NCBI GenBank assembly: GCA_021810175.1
Contig: JAJZJJ010000247.1
Location: 1-5,550, forward strand
DNA from: Acidobacteriota bacterium
GTDB taxonomy: Bacteria; Acidobacteriota; Terriglobia; Terriglobales; Acidobacteriaceae
DNA: 5,550 nucleotides
Direction of reading: 5' to 3'
Below, piece by piece: positions 1-5,550 of this stretch. The position numbers and the translations under genes are program-made. How positions within the stretch are numbered: the stretch's first letter is position 1; the number at the start of each line of letters is the position of its first letter. Below the pieces are notes generated by a model. The model made no database searches and was not told the origin of the DNA. It worked only from the letters and a program-made list of their open reading frames with translations.

Positions 1-58
1 AGTCCACCGCGGGCTGCGAGGTTTGACAGTGGGGATTCGCGGCCTCTAAGGTTCGGCC

Positions 59-1834
59 ATGCGCAAAGAGAGTGGCAGGAGGGTGATCCGGCAACGGATG
101 GCATGTGCGGCGGCGGTTCTGCTGGGAATGACGGCGTGGAGTGGAGCACGGGCGGCGGCGGCGAGTCCGCGGGCGACGCCGAATTTCGGGCCGAATGTGC
201 TGATTTTTAACCCGAAGATGCCGATGGCGGGGATTCAGAAGCAGATCAATCGCGTGTACGCGGTGGAGCAGAATAACCAGTTCGGACCGCAGCGGTATGC
301 GCTGGTGTTTCTGCCCGGAACGTATCACGTGAACGTGCCGGTGGGCTACTACACCGAGGTGCTCGGCGTCGGCGCGTCGCCCAACGATGTGCATATTTAC
401 GGCGACGTTCACTCGGACGGGCACGGGCCGCGGCACATCGCGCTGTCGAACTTCTGGCGGTCGGCCGAGGGATTTGCGGTGACGCCGACGGGCGGGACGA
501 TGCAGTGGGCGGTATCCCAGGCGGCGCCCCTGCGGCGGATGCACATTGAGGGCAATCTGGCTCTCAGCCAGCAGGGCGGCTGGTCGAGCGGCGGCTGGAT
601 GGCCGACTCGGTGGTGGGTGGTACGGTCGATTCGGGCACGCAGCAGCAGTGGATTTCGCGGAACTGCGCGTGGAAACAGTGGAAGGGCGCGAACTGGAAC
701 ATGGTGTTCGTGGGAGTAACGCGGCCTCCGGCGGGAGTATGGCCGAAGCCACCCTACACCACGGTGGCGAAGACGCCGGTGGTGCGGGAGACGCCGTTTT
801 TGGTGGTGAACGCGGCGGGCGAGTACGGCGTGCGGTTGCCCGAGCTGCGGCGGAACAGCGTCGGTGTGACTTGGGAAGGCGGATCGACGCCGGGGAAGAC
901 GATTCCCATTGGCGATTTCTACATCGCGCATGCGAACCGCGATACAGCGGCGACGATGAACAAGGCGCTGGCGCAGGGCAAGGATCTGCTGCTGACCCCG
1001 GGGATTTACGATTTGTCGGCTCCGCTGCGGGTGGAGCGCGCGAACACGGTGGTCCTCGGGCTGGGCTTAGCAACGCTGCGGCCGGTGGACGGAACGGCGG
1101 CGATGACCACGGCGGATGCGGACGGGATCACGATTTCAGGGATTCTGTTTGACGCGGGACCGAAGGAGTCGCCGGTGCTGCTGCGGGTGGGTCCGGTGGG
1201 CAGCAAAGCGCGGCATGAGAGCGATCCGATTCTGCTGAGCGATGTGTTCTTCCGCGTGGGCGGAGACGGCATCGGCAAGACGCGCATCAACATGGAGATC
1301 GACAGCAACGATACGATCCTGGATCACACGTGGATTTGGAGGGCGGATCACGGTGCGGGAGTGGGCTGGACCAGCAACGTGAGCCTCAACGGGCTGGTGG
1401 TGAACGGAAACCATGTCACGGTGTACGGACTGTTTGTGGAGCACCACCAGCACTATCAGGTGCTGTGGAACGGCAACTACGGGCGGACGTACTTCTACCA
1501 GTCGGAGATTCCGTACGATCCGCCGGTGCAGTCGGTGTGGCGGAGCGCGCCCGGAATGGACGGATGGGCTTCGTACAAGGTGGCCAACGACGTGACGCAT
1601 CACGAGGCGTGGGGGCTGGGAATCTACAGCGTGTTCCTGCATCCGCACGTGGTGCTGTCGCATGCCATCGAGGTGCCGGAGACGCCGGGGGTCCGCTTCC
1701 ACCACATGATCACGGTGGCGCTGGGCCCGCTGGATGGGGCGATTGAGAACGTGATCGACAACACGGGCGGCCCGACCTCGCACCATCCGCGGGTGACGCC
1801 CCAGGTGGCGGAGTTTCCGCCGCCCGGCAAGTGA
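59..1834 (+). CDS. Secreted tandem beta-helix protein, GH55-like (putative exo-beta-1,3-glucanase-related)
   Basis: A 591-residue exported protein. The N-terminus is a Sec-type signal peptide: a basic n-region (residues 2-13, rich in Arg), a hydrophobic core at about 14-29, and an Ala-rich cleavage zone near ARA-AAA (31-35). The mature part reads as two pectate-lyase-like right-handed beta-helix halves. The first (about 45-220) contains LPGTYHVNVPVGYYTEVLG, and the second (about 285-570) opens with a similar LLTPGIYDLSAPL turn. This tandem arrangement, and motifs such as YGRTYFYQSEIPYDPP (474-489) and the VRFHHMITVALG segment near the end, match from memory a bacterial group related to glycoside hydrolase family 55, often mislabelled as adenylyl cyclase or coagulation factor 5/8 type protein. 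Glu483 lies in a Q-x-E-x-P-Y context resembling the proposed GH55 catalytic acid. By inference it acts on an extracellular or periplasmic polysaccharide; the substrate is unknown. Start ATG at 59 is preceded by TAAGG with 7-base spacing. It is monocistronic and ends in a strong terminator. Confidence 0.8.
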   Translation: MRKESGRRVIRQRMACAAAVLLGMTAWSGARAAAASPRATPNFGPNVLIFNPKMPMAGIQKQINRVYAVEQNNQFGPQRYALVFLPGTYHVNVPVGYYTEVLGVGASPNDVHIYGDVHSDGHGPRHIALSNFWRSAEGFAVTPTGGTMQWAVSQAAPLRRMHIEGNLALSQQGGWSSGGWMADSVVGGTVDSGTQQQWISRNCAWKQWKGANWNMVFVGVTRPPAGVWPKPPYTTVAKTPVVRETPFLVVNAAGEYGVRLPELRRNSVGVTWEGGSTPGKTIPIGDFYIAHANRDTAATMNKALAQGKDLLLTPGIYDLSAPLRVERANTVVLGLGLATLRPVDGTAAMTTADADGITISGILFDAGPKESPVLLRVGPVGSKARHESDPILLSDVFFRVGGDGIGKTRINMEIDSNDTILDHTWIWRADHGAGVGWTSNVSLNGLVVNGNHVTVYGLFVEHHQHYQVLWNGNYGRTYFYQSEIPYDPPVQSVWRSAPGMDGWASYKVANDVTHHEAWGLGIYSVFLHPHVVLSHAIEVPETPGVRFHHMITVALGPLDGAIENVIDNTGGPTSHHPRVTPQVAEFPPPGK

Positions 1835-1838
1835 AACA

Positions 1839-1868
1839 GAAAAGGCGCAGCCGAGGCTGCGCCTTTTT
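1839..1868. terminator. Bidirectional rho-independent terminator between two convergent genes
   Basis: GGCGCAGC (1844-1851) pairs with GCTGCGCC (1856-1863) around a CGAG tetraloop. The stem is extended by AAAA (1840-1843) against TTTT (1864-1867). On the plus strand the GC stem is followed by TTTTT, and on the minus strand by TTTT. It lies 5 bases after the stop of the secreted protein gene and about 24 bases past the fabF stop, so it can serve both genes. Confidence 0.92.
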
Positions 1869-1891
1869 CCCGGACTGGAAGGCCGGAGGGA

Positions 1892-3136
1892 TTACTCCCA
1901 GCGGCGGAAGATGAGTGAGCCGTTGGTGCCGCCGAAGCCGAAAGAATTCGACAGGGCGATGTGCATGGAGGCCCGCTGCGGCTTGTTGGGAACGTAGTTG
2001 AGCGCGCACTCCGGATCCACGTTATCGAGGTTGGCGGTCGGAGGCGCGATCTGGTTCTGGAGGGCGAGGATGGTGATGCCGGCCTCGAGTCCGCCCGCGC
2101 CGCCGAGCAGGTGCCCGGTCATGGATTTGGTGGAGCTGATCATCAGCTTGTGGCTGGTGGCGTGCTCGCCGAAGAGTCGCTGCATGGCCTTGGATTCCGT
2201 CACGTCGCCCAGCGCGGTCGATGTGGCATGAGCGTTGACGTAATCCACCTGATGCGGCTGGAGTTTCGCGCTCTTCAGGGCGTTGGCCATGGAGCGGAAG
2301 CAGCCGTCGCCATCCTCGGGCATGCCGGTGATGTGATGAGCGTCGGCGCTCATGCCGTAGCCGATGATTTCGGCCAGGATCTTTGCGCCGCGGGCTTTGG
2401 CGTGCTCCAGCTCCTCAAGGACCAGGATGCCGGAGCCTTCGCCCACGACAAAACCGTCGCGGTCCCGGTCGAAGGGGCGGCAGGCGTGGGAGGGATCGTC
2501 GTTGCGGGTGGAGAGGGCGCGCATGGCGGCGAAACCGCCCACGCCCATGGGGGTGATGGCGGCTTCAGAGCCGCCGGCAATCATCACATCGGCATCGCCG
2601 CGCTCGATGATGCGGTAAGCATCGCCGATGGCGTGGGCGCTGGTCGTGCATGCCGTGGCGGTTGCCTCGTTGGGGCCTTTGGCTCCGTAACGGATGCTGA
2701 CCTGGCCGGCGGCGAGGTTGATGATGGCCGCCGGAATAAAGAACGGCGAGATTTTGCGCGGGCCGCCTTCGAGCATATTGTTGTGCTCGCGCTCGATCAC
2801 GTCGAATCCGCCGATCCCCGAACCGATGAACACGCCGACACGATCGGCGATGTCGGGGGTGACCTTCAGCCCGGAGCATTCCATCGCCTCGTGAGTAGCG
2901 GCCAGCGCGAGATGGATGAAACGGCCCATCTTGCGGGCTTCCTTCTTGTCCACGAACCGAAGCGGATCGAAATTCTTGATTTCCGCCGCAAAAGTCACGG
3001 AGAAACCGGTGGTATCGAAACTGGAGATGGTATCGATCCCGCTCTTGCCGGCGAGGAGGTTGTTCCAGACCTCGGGGGCGGTAAGTCCGACAGCGGATAC
3101 CAGTCCGAGTCCTGTGACAACGACACGTCTCTGCAA
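1892..3136 (-). CDS. fabF: 3-oxoacyl-[acyl-carrier-protein] synthase II (KAS II)
   Basis: FabF condenses malonyl-ACP with an acyl-ACP, releasing CO2, in the elongation cycle of type II fatty-acid synthesis in the cytoplasm. At 414 residues it has the usual family length. The N-terminal RRVVVTGLGLVS motif is typical. The active-site Cys163 sits in TACTTSAHAIG, His303 in NAHATSTALGD, Lys337 and His342 in STKSMTGHLLGGAGG, and the gating loop GFGGTN is at 400-405. This Cys-His-His triad with Lys marks an elongating ketosynthase, not a FabH. The start is TTG at 3136-3134, only 2 bases after the acpP stop. It is chosen because the conserved N-terminus begins exactly there and no ATG lies nearby. 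A purine-rich stretch (GAAAGGCGG) at the end of acpP can act as ribosome binding site, so translation is probably coupled to acpP. The downstream end is closed by the shared terminator. Confidence 0.97.
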   Translation of the reverse strand: MQRRVVVTGLGLVSAVGLTAPEVWNNLLAGKSGIDTISSFDTTGFSVTFAAEIKNFDPLRFVDKKEARKMGRFIHLALAATHEAMECSGLKVTPDIADRVGVFIGSGIGGFDVIEREHNNMLEGGPRKISPFFIPAAIINLAAGQVSIRYGAKGPNEATATACTTSAHAIGDAYRIIERGDADVMIAGGSEAAITPMGVGGFAAMRALSTRNDDPSHACRPFDRDRDGFVVGEGSGILVLEELEHAKARGAKILAEIIGYGMSADAHHITGMPEDGDGCFRSMANALKSAKLQPHQVDYVNAHATSTALGDVTESKAMQRLFGEHATSHKLMISSTKSMTGHLLGGAGGLEAGITILALQNQIAPPTANLDNVDPECALNYVPNKPQRASMHIALSNSFGFGGTNGSLIFRRWE

Positions 3137-3138
3137 AG

Positions 3139-3387
3139 TTACTTGCCGCCTTTCGCGTTTTTGTCGATGTAGTCGATGGCGTCCTTGACGGTCTTGATCT
3201 TCTCCGCGTCCTCGTCGGGAATTTCGAGGTCGAACGCTTCCTCGAACTGCATCACCAGCTCGACCACATCGAGCGAGTCGGCGCCGAGGTCTTCCTGGAA
3301 GGAAGCGGCGGGGGTGACTTCGGCCTCGTCGACCTGAAGCTGTTCGACGATGATTTGTTTGACTTTCTCTTCCACAGCTGATGCCAT
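3139..3387 (-). CDS. acpP: Acyl carrier protein
   Basis: An 82-residue acidic protein that carries acyl chains on a 4'-phosphopantetheine arm for fatty-acid (and often lipid A and phospholipid) synthesis. Ser38 in the hallmark EDLGADSLD motif is the attachment site. The helix II sequence [14 protein letters not shown] and the later IPDEDAEKI segment are classic ACP. It lies directly upstream of its partner fabF, the first gene of the two-gene operon. The ATG at 3387 is chosen because AGGAG sits 6 bases upstream and the ACP fold begins there. An in-frame GTG at 3489 would add 34 basic residues unlike any ACP and would begin inside the transcribed leader. Confidence 0.97.
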   Translation of the reverse strand: MASAVEEKVKQIIVEQLQVDEAEVTPAASFQEDLGADSLDVVELVMQFEEAFDLEIPDEDAEKIKTVKDAIDYIDKNAKGGK

Positions 3388-3393
3388 GCGTGT

Positions 3394-3398
3394 CTCCT
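3394..3398 (-). promoter_or_regulatory. Ribosome binding site of acpP
   Basis: AGGAG on the minus strand, 6 bases before the ATG at 3387. It is the strongest Shine-Dalgarno site in the window. It fixes the acpP start and rules out the longer reading from 3489, and it fits the very high expression expected of an ACP. Confidence 0.85.
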
Positions 3399-3512
3399 GT
3401 TCAGGTACCGCGAATTTGATGCTGAAACCGGAAGGCGAGATACGGCGCCGGTTCCGGGGCGTGCCAGCGGAGACAGAGTGCAGACACACCCCGACTCAGC
3501 TCCGAAATTCCA

Positions 3513-3541
3513 AGTCTACCGGGGGGCCGAAACCGTGTAAA
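3513..3541 (-). promoter_or_regulatory. Sigma70-type promoter of the acpP-fabF operon
   Basis: On the minus strand TTTACA (3541-3536, 5 of 6 to the -35 consensus) is followed after exactly 17 bases by TAGACT (3518-3513, 4 of 6 to the -10 consensus). Transcription would begin near 3506, giving a leader of about 120 bases before acpP. This is the best promoter-like pair I see in the divergent acpP/rmuC region. It is predicted from sequence only. Confidence 0.6.
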
Positions 3542-3650
3542 GCGATAGCGCGAGCAAAGTGAGCCACGCGGCCGGAGAAGAGGCTGCAGGGCACGGCGGC
3601 TCTGGAAAATCGGGCGGCCGCTGGCAGTGCCGGAGGGGTATAGTCAGGCC

Positions 3651-5117
3651 ATGCTTTGGATGAGCGGAGTGATTCTGGTGGCCGGTTTGGCGGCAGGCGC
3701 GGCGATTGCGTGGGCCATAGGCGCGAGCCGCAAGGGTGCGGCCAGCGAAATGGAGGCGCGCTGGCAGGCCGCGGCGGCGGAAGCGGCCGAAAAGGGGCGT
3801 CTGCTGGATGCGGCGCGGGAACGGGAGACGGCGCAGCGCGAGCAGCTGGCGCGGGCGGAGGCGACCGCGAATCTTCTGAACCGGCAGATGGACGAACTGC
3901 GGGGAGTGCTGGACAAGACGCGCACCGAGGCCGAACAGCTGCGGCGGGAGGGTCAGGCGGCGCGGCTGGACGCGGCGGAACTGCGGACCTCGCTCGAAGG
4001 CGAACGGAAGAGCGCCGCGGAGAAGATCCGCATGCTGCAGGACGCCGAAAAGGCGCTGTCCGACCGATTTGAGAGGCTCGCCAACGAGATTTTCGAAAAG
4101 AAGTCGCAGGTATTCAAGCAGCAGAACATCGAAAGCCTCACCCATCTGCTGACGCCGGTGAACGCGAAATTCGAGGAATTCCAGGCGAAGGTGGAGGGTC
4201 TGCGGAAGGACGGGATCGAGGGCCGAACGGAGCTGCGGGCGCAGATCGACAATCTGCAAAAGCTGAACCAGCAGCTCTCGGCGGACGCGGCGAATCTGGT
4301 GACCGCGCTGAAGGGCTCGTCGAAGACGCAGGGCGACTGGGGCGAGTTTGTGCTGGAAAAGCTGCTGGAGTCGGCGGGCCTGCGCGAGGGGCATGAGTAC
4401 CGGGTCCAGCAGAGCTTCACGCGGGAGGACCGCACGCGGGTCAGGCCGGACGTGATTCTGGAGATGCCGGGCGAGCGGCACCTCGTCATCGATGCGAAGG
4501 TGTCGCTCAGCGATTACGACGCCTACTGCGCGGACGAAGACGAGGGGACGCGCGAGGCGGCTCTGGAGCGGCATATTGGGTCCATCCGGAACCATATCCG
4601 GGAGCTGGCGGGCAAGAATTACCACGCGCTGTACGGAATCAACTCGCCGGATTTCGTGGTGATGTTCGTGCCGATCGAGCCGGCGTTCATGCTGGCGCTC
4701 GCGCATGACGGGCGGCTGTGGCAGGAGGCCTGGGACCGGAACGTTCTCCTGGTGAGCCGGACAACACTGCTCTTCGTGCTGCGGACGGTGGCCCAGCTGT
4801 GGCGGCAGGAGCGGCAGACTCGCAACGTGGAGGAGATCGTGCGCCGGGGCAGCGAGCTGTACGACAAGCTGGCGGCGTTTGCCAAAGATCTCACCGACGT
4901 GGGCAGGAGTCTCGATGCGGCGCGGCAGAGCTATGACGGGGCGTACAGAAAGCTGGCGACCGGCCGCGGAAATGCGATCCGCCAGGCGGAGATGCTGAAG
5001 AGCCTCGGTGTAAAGCCGACGAAGGCGCTGCCGCTGACGCTCGTGGAAGAGGCGATGGACGAGCCGCTGCAGCTGGCGGCGGTGGGCGAGGACGGCGAGG
5101 CGCGGGAGGCGGAGTAA
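3651..5117 (+). CDS. rmuC: DNA recombination protein RmuC homologue
   Basis: A 488-residue protein of the RmuC (DUF195) family. In E. coli, RmuC limits inversions at short inverted repeats, and the family is thought to be nuclease-like. One transmembrane helix (about residues 2-24, GVILVAGLAAGAAIAWAIG) anchors it with a tiny N-terminal tail. A long Ala/Glu/Arg-rich coiled coil follows to about residue 220. The conserved core begins at GDWGE (228-232). RPDVILE (265-271) then VIDAKVSL (279-286) give a PD-(D/E)XK-like set, Asp267, Asp281 and Lys283. Next come FVVMFVPIEPAF and SRTTLLFVLRTVAQLWRQE, both typical of the family. Length is normal (E. coli about 475). The ATG at 3651 puts the membrane helix at the N-terminus. 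A GTG at 3627 adds 8 residues and has no ribosome site, while GGAGGGG (3632-3638) precedes 3651 at a slightly long distance. It appears to stand alone. Confidence 0.93.
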   Translation: MLWMSGVILVAGLAAGAAIAWAIGASRKGAASEMEARWQAAAAEAAEKGRLLDAARERETAQREQLARAEATANLLNRQMDELRGVLDKTRTEAEQLRREGQAARLDAAELRTSLEGERKSAAEKIRMLQDAEKALSDRFERLANEIFEKKSQVFKQQNIESLTHLLTPVNAKFEEFQAKVEGLRKDGIEGRTELRAQIDNLQKLNQQLSADAANLVTALKGSSKTQGDWGEFVLEKLLESAGLREGHEYRVQQSFTREDRTRVRPDVILEMPGERHLVIDAKVSLSDYDAYCADEDEGTREAALERHIGSIRNHIRELAGKNYHALYGINSPDFVVMFVPIEPAFMLALAHDGRLWQEAWDRNVLLVSRTTLLFVLRTVAQLWRQERQTRNVEEIVRRGSELYDKLAAFAKDLTDVGRSLDAARQSYDGAYRKLATGRGNAIRQAEMLKSLGVKPTKALPLTLVEEAMDEPLQLAAVGEDGEAREAE

Positions 5118-5122
5118 TTCCG

Positions 5123-5136
5123 CCGGCCCGCGCCGG
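5123..5136. terminator. Possible weak hairpin between rmuC and the convergent gene
   Basis: CCGGC (5123-5127) and GCCGG (5132-5136) can form a 5-base-pair stem with a CCGC loop in the 24-base gap between two convergent stops. There is no immediate T-run on either strand, so this is a poor intrinsic terminator. Rho-dependent ending is equally possible. Confidence 0.3.
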
Positions 5137-5141
5137 AGCAA

Positions 5142-5528
5142 TCAGCCTGCTTTCTTCGTCTCGCTGCTCTCCGAGAAGGAGCCGGTGGCGTGCTGGCCGG
5201 CCGGCGTGTCGGGATGGCGCCGGGACTGGCCGCCTTCCGTATTCATGCTGAGAACTCCGGGCTGCTGCGAGCGGCTGGCGGCACTGGTGCGGGCGTCGGC
5301 CGCGCCGGGATCGGTGCTGGGGCTGGCGGTTGCGCGACCGTCGTGGGGCGTGGGCCCCGCGTTGCCCTGACTGCGGCCCGGCTCGATGGGGTGGACGGAC
5401 GAGGCGGATTGCTCGGCCGCGGACTCATTTTGATGCTCCGCCGAATCGGGCGCGGGGCGATGGGCGGATCCGGAGTGGGTCTGGACCCTGTGGGCATCGG
5501 ATTGCGAGTTCCTGGAGTTGCGGGACAT
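5142..5528 (-). CDS. Small polar, probably intrinsically disordered hypothetical protein
   Basis: I do not recognise a family. The 128-residue product is dominated by Ser, Ala, Pro, Gly, Thr, Gln, Asn, Arg and His (8 His). It has no Cys, Trp or Tyr, a single Phe near the C-terminus, no hydrophobic stretch, no signal peptide, and lysine only in the final ETKKAG. A folded globular domain is therefore unlikely. Support for it being a real gene: most codons end in G or C as in the neighbours, the frame is open throughout, and its stop lies a tidy 24 bases from the rmuC stop. The start is chosen at 5528 (MSRNSRN) because AGGTG (5540-5536) lies 7 bases upstream. An ATG at 5534, two codons earlier, is the alternative but leaves only about 3 bases to AAGG. 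The promoter would lie beyond the right edge. Confidence 0.6.
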   Translation of the reverse strand: MSRNSRNSQSDAHRVQTHSGSAHRPAPDSAEHQNESAAEQSASSVHPIEPGRSQGNAGPTPHDGRATASPSTDPGAADARTSAASRSQQPGVLSMNTEGGQSRRHPDTPAGQHATGSFSESSETKKAG

Positions 5529-5535
5529 ATCCATG

Positions 5536-5540
5536 CACCT
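5536..5540 (-). promoter_or_regulatory. Probable ribosome binding site of the small polar protein
   Basis: AGGTG on the minus strand can pair with the 16S rRNA 3' end. It is 7 bases before ATG 5528 but overlaps the start zone of ATG 5534, so it favours the shorter reading. It also supports the open frame being a translated gene. Confidence 0.45.
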
Positions 5541-5550
5541 TTCCAGCGGG

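Larger units (their letters stand above)
3388..3650. other. Divergent intergenic region between acpP and rmuC
   Basis: These 263 bases hold the acpP promoter (3513-3541), the acpP leader with alternative hairpin arms (3426-3457), and the upstream region of rmuC. For rmuC there is only a lone TATAGT at 3639-3644, with no matching -35, and a GGAGGGG purine run at 3632-3638. I see no tRNA, small gene or repeat array here. Confidence 0.7.

Noticed and set aside
23..50. TTGACA (23-28) and TCTAAG (45-50) as a promoter for the secreted protein gene
   Set aside because: The -35 is perfect with a 16-base spacer, but the -10 lacks two key bases and overlaps the TAAGG that looks like the ribosome site for ATG 59. 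Both cannot work together, and the ribosome site is the simpler reading; the real promoter may lie left of the window.
59..100. A twin-arginine (Tat) export signal in the secreted protein
   Set aside because: RRVIRQ contains two arginines but lacks the F-L-K part of the Tat consensus. A general Sec signal fits better.
1136..1786. A 216-codon open frame on the minus strand, antisense to the secreted protein gene
   Set aside because: The His/Arg/Val-rich translation has no domain, and the plus strand carries a signal peptide and family motifs over the same bases.
1961..3172. A 403-codon open frame on the plus strand, antisense to fabF
   Set aside because: The Gly/Ala/Val/Asp/His-rich translation has no recognisable motifs, whereas the opposite strand encodes a complete ketosynthase. 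This is a GC-bias shadow.
3516..5141. A 541-codon open frame on the minus strand, antisense to rmuC
   Set aside because: The product is a low-complexity Arg/Leu/Pro/Gln-rich sequence with no domain. It is a mirror of the GC-rich codon bias in rmuC, whose conserved core is unmistakable, and it would also run through the divergent promoter region.
5185..5370. A 61-codon plus-strand frame opposite the small polar protein
   Set aside because: It is short, has no clear ribosome site, and lies wholly antisense to a longer frame that has a ribosome site and high GC at third positions.
1..5550. Mobile elements, CRISPR arrays, tRNA or rRNA genes
   Set aside because: I saw no transposase or integrase, no regularly spaced direct repeats, no terminal inverted repeats with target duplications, and no tRNA-like cloverleaf or rRNA sequence.

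Overview
The window is a GC-rich bacterial chromosome segment with high GC at third codon positions. It carries five protein genes and no sign of mobile DNA, CRISPR or RNA genes. A Terriglobia-type Acidobacteriota is the best guess. This rests on the style of the secreted beta-helix protein and the stand-alone acpP-fabF pair, is inferred from memory of such genomes, and is not proven by any marker gene here.

Layout, left to right. (1) Positions 59-1834 (+) encode a secreted tandem beta-helix protein of the GH55-like group, often mislabelled 'adenylyl cyclase' or 'coagulation factor 5/8 type' in databases. (2) A strong hairpin at about 1840-1868, with A-runs and T-runs on its two sides, can end transcription from both directions. 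(3) On the minus strand, fabF (1892-3136) and acpP (3139-3387) form a tight two-gene operon, transcribed acpP first, with a good sigma70-type promoter at 3513-3541. (4) A divergent intergenic region (3388-3650) separates acpP from rmuC (3651-5117, +), a membrane-anchored coiled-coil protein with a PD-(D/E)XK-like nuclease domain. (5) Convergent to rmuC, 5142-5528 (-) encodes a small, almost completely polar, probably disordered protein with no recognised family.

Functionally, acpP and fabF work together: the acyl carrier protein presents acyl and malonyl groups, and FabF (3-oxoacyl-ACP synthase II) condenses them in fatty-acid elongation. The other genes have no obvious pathway link to this pair. 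The gene order is mostly ordinary housekeeping. The least explained items are the secreted GH55-like protein, the small disordered protein at the right edge, and the roughly 120-base acpP leader with mutually exclusive hairpins. I found no convincing new multi-gene system.
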